From assembly GCA_016715985.1 (NCBI GenBank), contig JADJXD010000005.1, positions 1 through 64,000 on the forward strand: a DNA stretch of 64,000 bases, read 5' to 3'. The notes beneath the pieces are model-generated. The model worked only from the letters and a program-made list of their open reading frames with translations. It ran no database searches and was not told the DNA's origin. Shown here piece after piece: positions 7,774 to 15,764 of this stretch. The position numbers and the translations under genes are program-made. Source of the DNA: Saprospiraceae bacterium (GTDB taxonomy: Bacteria > Bacteroidota > Bacteroidia > Chitinophagales > Saprospiraceae). Positions within the stretch are counted from its first letter, which is position 1. Each line of letters begins with the position of its first letter.

Positions 7774-8004
7774 TTAATCAAGGTCTTTAATTTGGAGCGA
7801 AATATCTACCCCGACAAATTCAGCTATTTTCAAAAATACATCCACCGAGGGGCAATATTTCCCGTTGAGCATTTTGCTTAAATTAGCCTGATCTATCCCG
7901 GTTGCAGCTTCAATATCCTTTTGAGTTATGCCCCTATGTTGGGCTATTTGAAAGAGGTATTTCAAAAGCAGGAGCCGGGATTGTTTTATTTTGGTCAGTG
8001 CCAT
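7774..8004 (-). CDS. XRE-family DNA-binding regulator
   Basis: This 76-aa protein starts at MALTKIKQSR (8002-8004). The segment HRGITQKDIEAATGIDQANLSKMLNGKYCPSVDVFLKIAEFVGVDI is a complete Cro/CI-type helix-turn-helix domain. It lies immediately outside the left end of cassette array A and may regulate it or the early promoter at 7.5 kb. The longer upstream frame runs into the array boundary and is less likely. Confidence 0.8.
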   Translation of the reverse strand: MALTKIKQSRLLLLKYLFQIAQHRGITQKDIEAATGIDQANLSKMLNGKYCPSVDVFLKIAEFVGVDISLQIKDLD

Positions 8005-8067
8005 GATAGTGTGTTGATTAGTAATTTTATTGTTGGCTATACGAAACAAACCTTCGTAAAGCCGCAA

Positions 8068-8115
8068 GTTAGCAAACATTAAAACGATTTGCTAACACCG
8101 TATATAATTTATGCC
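8068..8115 (+). repeat. Array A left boundary and half attC site
   Basis: GTTAGCAAA and TTTGCTAAC form a palindrome separated by only 11 bases, followed by ACC and GTATATAATTTATGCC. That last segment pairs with 9174-9190 across the whole methyltransferase gene. The bases before it (AAAGCCGCAAG) resemble the right half of the hairpin at 57261-57359. It looks like a cassette start and attC left half squeezed together. Confidence 0.5.
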
Positions 8116-9089
8116 TAATTAAGTGCTTTAAATAAGGTTTGTTGCTCATTTGCTTTTTCTTCTTTTTTTTCTTCCACCCTTTTTTTAGCAATATTATGGT
8201 AATGCTCATTCATTTCAATTCCTATTCCGTTTCTGTTGGTGTTTTTACACGCAACTAAAGTGCTTCCAGAACCCATAGTTAAATCTACAACTAAATCATT
8301 TTCATTACTAAAAGTCTTTATTAAATCTTCTAATAATAAAATAGGTTTTTGCGTTGGATGGTGTCCTTCATAATCTTTTTTGTATTTAAGAATGTTACTT
8401 TTGTATTTTTTGCCTTCCCATAAATTAAAGGTACTTCTAAATCTTTTAAAACAATTAAAATGTATTTCTTTAAGTTCTTTATACTCTCTATTAAAAAACC
8501 CTGTTACTTCTCTTAATTTTAAATAATGTTTTTCAGGTATCATTGATGGTTGCAAAGAACTACACCAATGGTATGCTGAACCACCGTGTCCTTTCGTGTT
8601 TAAACCACAAACACCACACATTTCATCCAATGTTAAGTTTGCTTTTTTACGCTCTATATTCAAATACTTTCTATAACTATCATCTTCACCATAAGTTCCG
8701 TGAGAGCCTTTACTAAATATTAAAACATCTTCATAATAATTTAAAGGTGCTTTTTTAGCAGTCAACGCATTTGCAAAGTGGTCTTTCTCCCAAATCATAG
8801 AATAATTAAACGGTAAATTTGGTAATGCTTTATTTATCAATTCATTTGTAAATGGTTGTTGAGCAAATAAAACCATTTTACCGTTCTTTCTTAATATTCT
8901 GTTTGCTATTTTATATATTTCGTTTGTATCAATCACTTCATCCCATTCACACTTGCCACTCATTCCGTGATTTACGTTTTTAATATCCTTCACAGTTCCA
9001 TAAGGTAAATCTGTTAATATTAAGTCAACACTTCCACTTTCTATTTTATCGCTTTCAATTAGGCAATCGCCTTTTAATAATGTTATCAT
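8115..9089 (-). CDS. DNA methyltransferase, beta class (N6-adenine or N4-cytosine)
   Basis: This 324-aa protein has catalytic motif IV as DLPYG (27-31) and SAM-binding motif I as DLTMGSGST (269-277), in the order typical of the beta class. HPTQKP before motif I is also typical of phage and type III-like methyltransferases. An insert between (about 130-230, with CGVCGLNTKGHGG) probably recognises target DNA. No restriction partner is nearby, so the likely role is to protect phage DNA. Unusually, the gene lies inside the arms of an attC-like hairpin rather than beside it. Confidence 0.88.
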   Translation of the reverse strand: MITLLKGDCLIESDKIESGSVDLILTDLPYGTVKDIKNVNHGMSGKCEWDEVIDTNEIYKIANRILRKNGKMVLFAQQPFTNELINKALPNLPFNYSMIWEKDHFANALTAKKAPLNYYEDVLIFSKGSHGTYGEDDSYRKYLNIERKKANLTLDEMCGVCGLNTKGHGGSAYHWCSSLQPSMIPEKHYLKLREVTGFFNREYKELKEIHFNCFKRFRSTFNLWEGKKYKSNILKYKKDYEGHHPTQKPILLLEDLIKTFSNENDLVVDLTMGSGSTLVACKNTNRNGIGIEMNEHYHNIAKKRVEEKKEEKANEQQTLFKALN

Positions 9090-9173
9090 TTTAATTTTTC
9101 AAATTAATTTGCCCTCGCTCAAAAAAAAGAAGAAAAAGGGTTCGTGTTTATATCAATGTTTAGGTTTATCGAT

Positions 9174-9202
9174 GGCACAAATCATATACGAATACGTTAT
9201 GC
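9174..9202 (+). repeat. Right half of the split attC-like site of cassette A1
   Basis: GGCACAAATCATATAC followed by GAATAC and GTTATGC pairs with GTATATAATTTATGCC at 8100-8115, giving a stem with two small mismatched bulges whose loop is the 975-base gene. The G/TT step at 9196/9197 starts the next cassette. Confidence 0.5.
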
Positions 9203-9208
9203 ACAACC

Positions 9209-9871
9209 TTAAAACAGCTCCGATTTAACGGTGTGCGATTCAATCCGATTTTTAGCAATTAAGAAATTTGTTTCAATCATTTCAATTCCGATAAATGAAC
9301 GGTTCATATTCTTACAAGCTATTCCAGTCGTTCCGCTTCCCATAAAAGGGTCAAAAACAACCATGCCTTCATCGCTACTATGCAAAAGTATTTTTTCAAT
9401 TAATTCAACAGGCTTTTGTGTTTCGTGGTATTCTTGTTTGCATTTACCAATTTGCCACACACTACCATCTCTCTTTCCTCTTATTTGGTGCTTCCCGTTG
9501 GTTGCAAACATTATACTTTCGTAGTTAAAAGAGAAATTGCCTTTTAAGTCCCCCATACCTCCACCTCCTTTAAACCAAATAATTTGATTTTTAGCATCAA
9601 AGTGATTTTTTATTTTTAGCCACCAATAAGGCATTACATCAAATCGGGTAAAAATATAAATCGCTGCATTTGGTTTTAATATTCGCTTAAATTCTCTCAT
9701 TAATTCATCTACGAAAACCATTACTGAAAATCCATCATCTCCGTGTACCAATTCAGTCGAGCCACTTTTATAACCCTTTGTAAAATTTATTCCGTATGGT
9801 GGGTCTGTAATTATTAAATCAACCGAGTTTTCGGGTATTTCTTTAATTGCTAAAAAACAGTCCTTATTCAT
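9209..9871 (-). CDS. DNA methyltransferase, beta class, cassette A2
   Basis: This 220-aa protein is taken from MNKDCFLAIKEI (9869-9871). The frame is open to 9958, but the extra residues read through the attC-like hairpin. DPPYG (23-27) is catalytic motif IV, ETQKPVELIEK precedes motif I, and FDPFMGSGTT is motif I. The D-P-P-Y motif favours N6-adenine methylation. The stop codon is 12 bases from the cassette start. It is an orphan methyltransferase, likely anti-restriction. Confidence 0.88.
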   Translation of the reverse strand: MNKDCFLAIKEIPENSVDLIITDPPYGINFTKGYKSGSTELVHGDDGFSVMVFVDELMREFKRILKPNAAIYIFTRFDVMPYWWLKIKNHFDAKNQIIWFKGGGGMGDLKGNFSFNYESIMFATNGKHQIRGKRDGSVWQIGKCKQEYHETQKPVELIEKILLHSSDEGMVVFDPFMGSGTTGIACKNMNRSFIGIEMIETNFLIAKNRIESHTVKSELF

Positions 9872-9890
9872 GAGATTAAAAAAAGGCTGT

Positions 9891-10022
9891 GCATAACACG
9901 GTATATAACCAATAGCGGTTTCCGTGCTGTTTTGAAGTTCTGTGCTTTCTATATTCATTCTACTAATTTGATAAGTTATTACTATTTATTCCGCTACTGG
10001 TCATATACCCAACCGTTAGGCG
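9891..10022 (+). repeat. attC-like hairpin of cassette A2
   Basis: GCATAAC, then AC, then GGTATATAACCAATAGCGG pairs with CCGCTACTGGTCATATACC, followed by CAACC and GTTAGGC. The stem is 19 bp with three mismatched positions. At 132 bases it is at the upper end of the classical attC range. The outer boxes GCATAAC and GTTAGGC match the integron consensus RYYYAAC and GTTRRRY closely. Confidence 0.8.
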
Positions 10023-10027
10023 TAATG

Positions 10028-10813
10028 CTAAAACAGCGTTCCATTCAAAGTTTCGTTAGCTAACCGACAATAGTTTGAATTTATTTCGCTACCAAAGTAT
10101 TTAAGTCCAAATGACTTCGCCACCTTTAATGTAGTTCCTGTTCCAGCATAAGGGTCATAAACCACAAAATCTTCGGTTTTATCCTTAATACACATAATTA
10201 TATTAGTTGGCAACTCCTCTGGAAATGGTGCAGGATGAAGCGGATTAGGTTTAGCAGAAAACTGCCATACTTCACCAACAAATAAAGGTGATTTTGCTCT
10301 TTCAAAGTTAGGTTGGCAAGGTGTTTTGGTCAGCCAAAAAATCAACTCTGTATTAGGCAAGTATCTAATAGGTGAAACAGCAGGGCTATTTTTCCTGTCC
10401 CAAGTTATTTGTTGCCTAAAAGTAAAGTTGCTTTTTAATATCCATTCAATTGGATGTGATGCTTTGTGTTGTGCCACCCTAACTTTATGGTTGTAAAAAA
10501 CACTTCCATTTGGTTTCAATATTCTGTGCATCTCATTAAGCACCTTTATTTGTTGCTCCTGATATTCAGCTTCGGGCATAAAATCGTTTTCCGCTTCACC
10601 ACCATACTCAATGTTTCTTCCTTTACTCCAACTATCTCTTTCGTGTCTTTTACGGATAAAACCTTCATAACCAGCTTTGTTATAAGGTGGCGAAGTAATT
10701 ATCAAATCAACGGAATTGTCGGTTAGCTTTCCCATCGTTGTAAGGCAATCTTCCAAAAGCACTACGCCTAACATCGGTTTTGTGCAAGTGGGGTTTTCTG
10801 TTAAATTCCTCAT
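10028..10813 (-). CDS. DNA methyltransferase with SPPY motif, cassette A3
   Basis: Catalytic motif IV is TSPPYNKAGY, which favours N4-cytosine (or N6-adenine) methylation, and motif I is YDPYAGTGTT near the C-terminus. The RHERDSWSKGR and YNHKVRVAQHKASHPIEWI segments are typical of beta-class enzymes of type II systems. The start may be MRNLTE (10811-10813) or MLGVVLLEDC (10772-10774); both overlap the hairpin, and the second is closer to the family N-terminus. No endonuclease partner is present. Confidence 0.85.
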   Translation of the reverse strand: MRNLTENPTCTKPMLGVVLLEDCLTTMGKLTDNSVDLIITSPPYNKAGYEGFIRKRHERDSWSKGRNIEYGGEAENDFMPEAEYQEQQIKVLNEMHRILKPNGSVFYNHKVRVAQHKASHPIEWILKSNFTFRQQITWDRKNSPAVSPIRYLPNTELIFWLTKTPCQPNFERAKSPLFVGEVWQFSAKPNPLHPAPFPEELPTNIIMCIKDKTEDFVVYDPYAGTGTTLKVAKSFGLKYFGSEINSNYCRLANETLNGTLF

Positions 10814-10895
10814 TTGTATTTCAATTTTAGTTTTGTGGTGGGTTGAACATTTGTGCCTTGAATACCCACCTGCACAAAGCCGTTTTCCGTTACCT
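10766..10895 (+). repeat. attC-like hairpin of cassette A3
   Basis: GCCTAAC, AT, then CGGTTTTGTGCAAGTGGG pairs with CCCACCTGCACAAAGCCG, then TTTTCC and GTTACCT. The left box fits RYYYAAC exactly. The start of the methyltransferase gene lies within it, so hairpin formation and translation could interfere. Confidence 0.8.
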
Positions 10896-10916
10896 GCAAG
10901 TGCTACAATACTGCTA

Positions 10917-11642
10917 CTATTGAACACTTGTAGGAGAAAATTTAAAAAGTTTTTCCACGCTCACCTTATTACCACCGATTTTGCCGTTTGCAGATAAAGA
11001 AGATTTTGCCTCTTTTTGCCAAACACATTCAAAGTCAGAAGGTGCATTATATTCACTTACAAATACTGTATGTCCTTGTTTGCTAATATTCCTTACCAAA
11101 TTCCAAAAAAGATTATGGTCAAAGTCATTAGTATATTTTGTTGTACCCTCATAAGGTGGGTCACAATAAACAATACTGTTTGGCGGTAGTTCCAATTCAT
11201 AATAAGGCTTATTTTGGAATATTACACCTTTCATTTTAGACACTTGTTTCAAAACATTTTTAATTGCTTCAGCTTGGTAATCTCTTACCGTTCCTATTTT
11301 AGTTTTTGTTTCACCTGCAAAGCCACCAAACCATTTGCCGCTATAAGAGCAATTAAACCCAACCCAACCAACAAAATATGCAGGATATTTACTTTGGTTT
11401 GTTCTCACCTCTGAATATTCCTCTTTGGTAATCTTTTTTGGAATCCAACCACCAACAAGTTCACGCCACATTTGAATTAAGTAGTAGTGTATATCATTGG
11501 CTATCCTATTTCCCTGCACTTCGCAAATAGCGTTCATTCCACCTGCAAACGGTTCAACATACCATTGTTCAGGTTTTCTGTCTTTTAAAATAATCGGCAA
11601 AATCTCTTTTGTAAATCTCGCCTTACTTCCCATATATTTCAT
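10917..11642 (-). CDS. Dam-like D12-class adenine methyltransferase, cassette A4
   Basis: This 241-aa protein begins MKYMGSKARF, the usual start of D12-class enzymes (motif X), followed by VEPFAGG (motif I, about 49-55) and YCDPPYEGT (motif IV, about 168-176). The order X, I, IV marks the alpha class, to which Dam and phage T4 Dam belong. The expected product is N6-methyladenine in a short site. It is of a different class from the other three in this array. Confidence 0.9.
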   Translation of the reverse strand: MKYMGSKARFTKEILPIILKDRKPEQWYVEPFAGGMNAICEVQGNRIANDIHYYLIQMWRELVGGWIPKKITKEEYSEVRTNQSKYPAYFVGWVGFNCSYSGKWFGGFAGETKTKIGTVRDYQAEAIKNVLKQVSKMKGVIFQNKPYYELELPPNSIVYCDPPYEGTTKYTNDFDHNLFWNLVRNISKQGHTVFVSEYNAPSDFECVWQKEAKSSLSANGKIGGNKVSVEKLFKFSPTSVQ

Positions 11643-11708
11643 ACTCTAAAACTTTTTAAATTTTCTTTTCGTTTTCAAATCAAAATTCTGCTAAATAACC
11701 GCACCAGC

Positions 11709-11839
11709 AGGTAACAGCGTATATAAGCAATAGCGGTTGTAGTGGTTAATCGAAGTTTAGTGCTTCTAATAAAGTTCGGTGTTATCCGAAAGTTTCTACA
11801 TCTAAATCCGCCACTGCTCATATACGCAAAACGTTACTT
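11709..11839 (+). repeat. attC-like hairpin, right end of array A
   Basis: AGGTAAC, AG, then CGTATATAAGCAATAGCGG with a return strand CCGCCACTGCTCATATACG, CAAAAC and GTTACTT. The arm is closely related in sequence to that of cassette A2 (GTATATAA and CAATAGCGG). The loop contains TAATCGAAGTTTAGTGCTTC, a variant of the leader element at 58046. No cassette follows, so this is the terminal site. Confidence 0.75.
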
Positions 11840-11867
11840 TACACGTATTTCAATAACCTGATCTCAA

Positions 11868-12221
11868 TTACTTTGTTAAAATCTCTTTAATCAAAGAGAT
11901 ATTACTGATGCTTATTGCCCTAATGCAATCGGAAGGAGTTAATCCTTTATAGCCTGTTTTGGCAGCAATCATCCCACCAATTGCATATAAATCATTTTGA
12001 GTGAAATATTCAGGAACTTCTACCAACTCGTAAGGAGTAAGACAGTTTTGGTTTTCGCTTACTACTTTATTATCTTCTTCCCAAAATGGAAATGGAGCAA
12101 CGTTATAAACACCATGCTCGTTTTCGCCCTGATAGTTAACTTCTGTTCTTTGGTCTTTTCCGCTCAAAAAAGAAGTTCTGTTTGATGTGTTTTTTGGAAC
12201 CCAGAGATAAATTGTTTTCAT
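11868..12221 (-). CDS. Hypothetical protein adjoining array A
   Basis: This 117-aa protein begins MKTIYLWVPKNTSNRTSFLSG. It ends with DLYAIGGMIAAKTGYKGLTPSDCIRAISISNISLIKEIL, which may be helical. It lies outside the last attC-like site and lacks a matching box of its own, so it is probably phage backbone. No family recognised. Confidence 0.65.
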   Translation of the reverse strand: MKTIYLWVPKNTSNRTSFLSGKDQRTEVNYQGENEHGVYNVAPFPFWEEDNKVVSENQNCLTPYELVEVPEYFTQNDLYAIGGMIAAKTGYKGLTPSDCIRAISISNISLIKEILTK

Positions 12222-12687
12222 TTTAATTTGTTTTGTTGTTAATTAATGATACAAAGATATGGTCTATTTGCCATATTCCTATACCCTAAAAGGTGATTTT
12301 TGATATATTATTTATTGTAATATGTTTGAAGTGGTTACAGATTGTAACGGTTTGCTCTTGGGGGTGTAAGTTGGGGCAAAATAGGGGGCCCCGGCCCCAC
12401 CCCCCCGGGGGGGGGGGGGGGGGATGGGTGTTTTGTTTATCTAAATGAGTATAATTTGCAACCATCTTGGGGTTACTTGCCAAGTAGTAAAGACCAAAAA
12501 CCGTCGGTTTTTGCACAATTTCTCTAAATGTCCACGGGATGTGAACACTTCGGCAAAATGAACGATAATGCGGAAATTCGCCTTTATGTGCGATCGGGTA
12601 TAAAAATGGTTTATTCGGGCAAATTATATCTAAATAGGTATAATTAATAGTAACCTTGTCAGCTTAAAACTGACACAATGGATATGA
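12222..12687. other. Intergenic region with poly-G/poly-C tract and repeated motif
   Basis: There is no convincing gene in these 466 bases. They contain GGGGGCCCCGGCCCC-type runs at 12384-12398, seven C at 12400-12406 and seventeen G at 12407-12423, striking in AT-rich DNA. TCTAAATGAGTATAAT (12441) and TCTAAATAGGTATAAT (12629) are a degenerate repeat. A hairpin TTGTCAG / CTGACAA is at about 12656-12675. The region precedes the early part of the leftward transcript and may hold its promoter. Confidence 0.5.
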
Positions 12688-13899
12688 TTAATAACAAAAG
12701 ATCGGGGCCTTTATGGTCATGCCTTTTTTTGAGTCAATCAACGAATAACTCTGCATCGGATTTTCAGGACTTGCCCCAATACTTTGAGCATACACATTAA
12801 ACCCTATTCCTGACCCATTTACAATGCAGTCCTTCGTAGCTTGGAATAATTGATGATAATGTCCCATGAAATTATAATGAGCCTGTATCTGTTGGTTATA
12901 GCGGTGAATTGCTTTAATTAAAGGCACGGTTAGTCCTCCAATGCCACCCTGATAACTTACTGTGTCGCCATGCCAAAAGCGGCAAGTGTAGTCGTAAATG
13001 TCGCAATAAGAAAATAGGCCGTTTGGTATTTTAAATTCAACCCGTGTTTCGCCTTTCTGATTGAAGTAATCCGCTATATCATTGTACATCATCCATTCAT
13101 AAGAATTGCGGTAAGACGTTGCTATTTGCTTTTGCTTTGTTACACGGCCATGATTTCCATAGCTACAAACTGCAATAATCTTCTTGTATTTTCCATGTTC
13201 AAGGTAAAATTCAATGGCTGCAATAATGTTCTTTTTTGCAAAACGCACTGCCATTGTTGGGCTTAAGGAGTTCACTTGTTGCATTTCTTCGTGGATGTAC
13301 CCGGTAATAAAATCACCGCCCAGCCATAAAACAAGGTTATCAATTTGGGAGTGATTTCGGTCTATGTTTACAAGTCTTTGACTGTTTTGAATGCACCTTG
13401 ACCACCTCTTTTGAGCAATTTCTAAATTGTATTCATTCAAATCATTTATTGTCTGAGGATCGACCGTTTCCTCAAAGTGCCAATCGCTTAATAAAATTAC
13501 CGGGGTAGCATGGTTTTTATTATCGTTTTCATTTGGTCTTTCAATGCTTGGAATCTCGTCTCCTTCTTTTATTGCCAACAGGAAATCGCATCGCTGTTCC
13601 AAAACTTCGTATTCTTTTAAAAGGTGCTTATACTTGGCCTCTGCCTGTCGTGCAATGGCCTTTTCTCGGTTTAGCATCCGATCATTAAAGATCAATTCTG
13701 CTGCTGACGCTTCGCGCTTAGGTTGCTCCTGTACATTTGGTGCGCTACCCCTTACGTGGGCATATAGCTTTTTTCTGATGTAATTTCTCGGAGCATTTAA
13801 TTCATTGGCTACTTTTAAAATAAAGTCGCTTCGGCCTTCTCGTGGTGTGTTTCTAAATGCTTCTATGTAATTAGTGAGGTTATATTTTTGCTCTGCCAT
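12688..13899 (-). CDS. Calcineurin-like metallophosphoesterase with helical N-terminal domain
   Basis: This 403-aa protein has a complete set of metal-binding motifs: LSDWHFEE (about 136-143), GGDFITG (about 193), YGNHGR (about 249), WHGDT (about 310) and GHYHQ (about 347). These fit the calcineurin-like phosphoesterase superfamily. The first 110 residues (TNYIEAFRNTPREGRSDFILKVANELNAPRNYIRKKL, then a coiled coil) could bind DNA. It lies at the end of the late region beside lysis genes. Its substrate is unknown; nucleic acid processing is a guess. Confidence 0.8.
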   Translation of the reverse strand: MAEQKYNLTNYIEAFRNTPREGRSDFILKVANELNAPRNYIRKKLYAHVRGSAPNVQEQPKREASAAELIFNDRMLNREKAIARQAEAKYKHLLKEYEVLEQRCDFLLAIKEGDEIPSIERPNENDNKNHATPVILLSDWHFEETVDPQTINDLNEYNLEIAQKRWSRCIQNSQRLVNIDRNHSQIDNLVLWLGGDFITGYIHEEMQQVNSLSPTMAVRFAKKNIIAAIEFYLEHGKYKKIIAVCSYGNHGRVTKQKQIATSYRNSYEWMMYNDIADYFNQKGETRVEFKIPNGLFSYCDIYDYTCRFWHGDTVSYQGGIGGLTVPLIKAIHRYNQQIQAHYNFMGHYHQLFQATKDCIVNGSGIGFNVYAQSIGASPENPMQSYSLIDSKKGMTIKAPIFCY

Positions 13900-13902
13900 T
13901 AC

Positions 13903-14343
13903 TTAAATTTTTAACCAAACGAACGCAAACAAATCGGGATGAATGACCGGGTTACGGCCCCTGTTCTCGAATCTGCACATTTCGTTTATTATTAAATAGA
14001 TTTCCTCTCGCTTCCATCTGATAACCTGTCGTGATCTCATGCCCGTGCCAATTGAAACGGCCTCATAATATGGCTGTAACTCCGTGCCGGGTCGTGCATA
14101 TTTATTTATTAACTTCTCTATTGTATTGGCCTTGTCTAAGTGGATGTAATTGCATACCGTTGCCAGCATTGCATGAATGCCATTGTGATAAAAGTCGAAT
14201 GACTCATAAGTCTTTTGGCCCGACTTGGTGGTCTTTCCTGTCCATGCCATTTTTGAAATATAGATACCTCCCGGATTATTGAGTTTCATTAGCCGGGTGG
14301 CATTGGGGTAATTTTCAAATGTTATCAATTCGGGCGTGGTCAT
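13903..14343 (-). CDS. Lysozyme-like protein (P5-like structural protein family)
   Basis: This 146-aa protein contains LNNPGGIYIS...WTGKTTKSGQKTYESFDFYHNGIHAMLATVCNYIH followed by TIEKLINKYARPGTELQPYYEAV. NNPGxI, the F-x-G-x-A helix and the TI-x-KL-x-x-YARP segment match a family often annotated as structural protein P5 in Bacteroidota phages, with a presumed transglycosylase fold. It overlaps the amidase-like gene by 4 bases and is probably part of the lysis module. Confidence 0.6.
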   Translation of the reverse strand: MTTPELITFENYPNATRLMKLNNPGGIYISKMAWTGKTTKSGQKTYESFDFYHNGIHAMLATVCNYIHLDKANTIEKLINKYARPGTELQPYYEAVSIGTGMRSRQVIRWKREEIYLIINEMCRFENRGRNPVIHPDLFAFVWLKI

Positions 14344-14777
14344 AAACTACGATAACCGAGTAGCCTTGATTTTTTGAAATCTGCAATTGAAACACTATCC
14401 ATTGAATTGCCGGATAGCAATTTTACCGTGTCGAGATTTTCGTTTATGTAAAGTCCTATGTGTCCTTTTCCGGGGCCTCTTTCCAAAATGCACAAATCCC
14501 CAAGTTTGGGATGATCTGTTTTTGTTCCAACCTCTAAGAATTTACGAGCGGAAACAATGTGTAATTTATTGCTGGGCCAAATGCCGGACTCGATTAAAAT
14601 ATTTGAAACGAAACATCCACACCATGCGAACTGTGAATCGTCTTCCGGGCGCGATATTCTGATGGAATCGCATGAGGCAAACATCCACGCCTTTACTGTT
14701 TCATCCCAGCCAATTGGATTTTCTTTTGTGCCGAGATATTTTATCCCGGTGAGAAATAGCTTTTCAGAATTATTCAT
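14340..14777 (-). CDS. Cysteine peptidase/amidase endolysin (CHAP/NlpC-like)
   Basis: This 145-aa protein has the pattern of TIGR02594-type CHAP amidases: KENPIGWDETV, then SQFAWCGCFVSNIL with the likely catalytic Cys near residue 52, and KGHIGLYI with the catalytic His near residue 105. It should cut peptidoglycan during lysis. There is no signal peptide, so export would need the holin-like proteins upstream (15362-16261). Confidence 0.75.
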   Translation of the reverse strand: MNNSEKLFLTGIKYLGTKENPIGWDETVKAWMFASCDSIRISRPEDDSQFAWCGCFVSNILIESGIWPSNKLHIVSARKFLEVGTKTDHPKLGDLCILERGPGKGHIGLYINENLDTVKLLSGNSMDSVSIADFKKSRLLGYRSL

Positions 14778-14796
14778 ATAGGTCTGTTTTTTGAAG

Positions 14797-14829
14797 TAAA
14801 AAAACAGGGCAAGGCATTACCCCTGCCCC
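14797..14829 (-). terminator. Rho-independent terminator
   Basis: On the minus strand GGGCAGGG...CCTTGCCC is followed by TGTTTTTTT. It lies between the exported protein (14844-15265) and the amidase gene. Confidence 0.7.
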
Positions 14830-14843
14830 GTGTCATAATTTAC

Positions 14844-15265
14844 TTATTGGGATTTCCTGATAAGTGCGACCTCGCAATCCACTTTTAAAGACTGTGTGGG
14901 GAAGTTATCGAAGTAAATCTCAATGCCCCACAGGGCACGTTTCCGGTGATCGCTGCCGGGGTTGTTTGAACTCCGTCAATTGTTACAGTTGACAAAGTTT
15001 TCCAAACATTTCCACCATAGAGCCTGTGTTCAACTTTGAACGTTCCGGTTGTTGTGCCAGAGAGTGAATCCGCAACCACATTGATATGATAGTTGTAAGG
15101 ATAAGTCAAATCCAAACAATTATTTACTACTGTGTCCGCATTTGTCAGGGTGTCGAGATATGTTCGTACAGCTGTACTTGCGTTTCCGTCAACCCTTGTG
15201 TTTTGCGCTTCGACCGAAAAGGCGAAGGCCACAAAAGAAATCAAGATTAAAAAATACTTTTTCAT
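14844..15265 (-). CDS. Exported hypothetical protein, C-terminus frameshifted
   Basis: The N-terminus MKKYFLILISFVAFAFSVEAQ is a typical signal peptide with AQ cleavage context. The rest (TYLDTLTNADTVVNNCLDLTYPYNYHINVVADSLSGTTTGTFKVEHRLYGG) looks like a beta-sandwich. The open frame stops at 14885, but a one-base shift near 14930 restores GIEIYFDNFPTQSLKVDCEV and a stop at 14844. It is bracketed by terminators on both sides. Confidence 0.65.
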
Positions 15266-15303
15266 AGTTCTTAAATATTTAAGGTGAATAAAAAACAGTT
15301 TTA

Positions 15304-15341
15304 AAAACAGGGCAAATTTGACCTAAGCCGCCTTTGCCCCA
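15304..15341 (-). terminator. Rho-independent terminator
   Basis: On the minus strand GGGCAAA (15335-15341) pairs with TTTGCCC (15312-15318), followed by TGTTTTT. It lies between the holin-like gene and the exported protein. Confidence 0.7.
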
Positions 15342-15361
15342 TTGCTGATATGAAACACAAC

Positions 15362-15640
15362 CTATTTTTTGGCTGTTAAAGGCTTGATACTGGATTCTCC
15401 TTTGGTAATCGTTCTCAATACCACGTTAATAATTGCGAGTAATAATCCTGCAATCGTTGGAATCCAAGTTGAATCACATACCCAAGCCTTGTTGAAAAGC
15501 TGAAATACGAATGTCAGAACTTCGCAAACCCACTGTGAAATACCTGTCCAGTCTTTCGCCTCCATAAAAGTGATAATAACGGCCAGCGTATTTATAAGAA
15601 TGGTTCTTGATCCTTCGAGTGCAGCCCAAATCTTACTCAC
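15362..15640 (-). CDS. Holin-like membrane protein
   Basis: This 92-aa protein starts with GTG (15638-15640), overlapping the stop of the 38-aa ORF. Two hydrophobic segments, RTILINTLAVIITFMEA (about 10-27) and WIPTIAGLLLAIINVVLRTI (about 62-81), flank a less hydrophobic middle. Size, topology and position beside the amidase suggest a holin. Confidence 0.6.
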   Translation of the reverse strand: MSKIWAALEGSRTILINTLAVIITFMEAKDWTGISQWVCEVLTFVFQLFNKAWVCDSTWIPTIAGLLLAIINVVLRTITKGESSIKPLTAKK

Positions 15641-15753
15641 TCCCGGAATAAGTTTAATAGCCCAAAAAGAGGTTGTGGGATTTTTATAATCAAATCCGCA
15701 ATTGTTGTAAACAGTTTTAGGATGAACTGCAAAACCGTAATTACTGTGTTCAT
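15637..15753 (-). CDS. Small hydrophobic peptide
   Basis: The 38-aa ORF MNTVITVLQFILKLFTTIADLIIKIPQPLFGLLNLFRE ends in a TGA that overlaps the GTG start of the holin-like gene. It is short but fills the gap exactly and is amphipathic or membrane-bound. It may modulate the holin. Moderate support only. Confidence 0.45.
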   Translation of the reverse strand: MNTVITVLQFILKLFTTIADLIIKIPQPLFGLLNLFRE

Positions 15754-15764
15754 ATAGTTGTTAT

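Larger units (their letters stand above)
8069..11833 (+). mobile_element. Integron-like cassette array A, four methyltransferase cassettes
   Basis: Four units (8069-9196, 9197-10015, 10016-10889 and 10890-11833) each hold one minus-strand DNA methyltransferase gene and one attC-like hairpin at the right end. In the last three units the first bases of the cassette (TTATGC, TTAGGC, TTACC) are complementary to the box that opens its own hairpin (GCATAAC, GCCTAAC, GGTAAC). This is the signature of units that circularise. The left boundary (G at 8068) has no full hairpin and the right boundary does, matching an attI-like site on the left. No integrase is seen. Confidence 0.75.

Noticed and set aside
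8068..8097. Simple operator palindrome for the neighbouring XRE regulator
   Set aside because: It remains possible, but the same TAAC/GTTA boxes recur at every cassette junction, so a recombination site is the better explanation.
12286..12516. 76-codon minus-strand frame across the poly-G tract
   Set aside because: Its middle is a run of Pro and Gly from the homopolymer and it has no recognisable content or leader.
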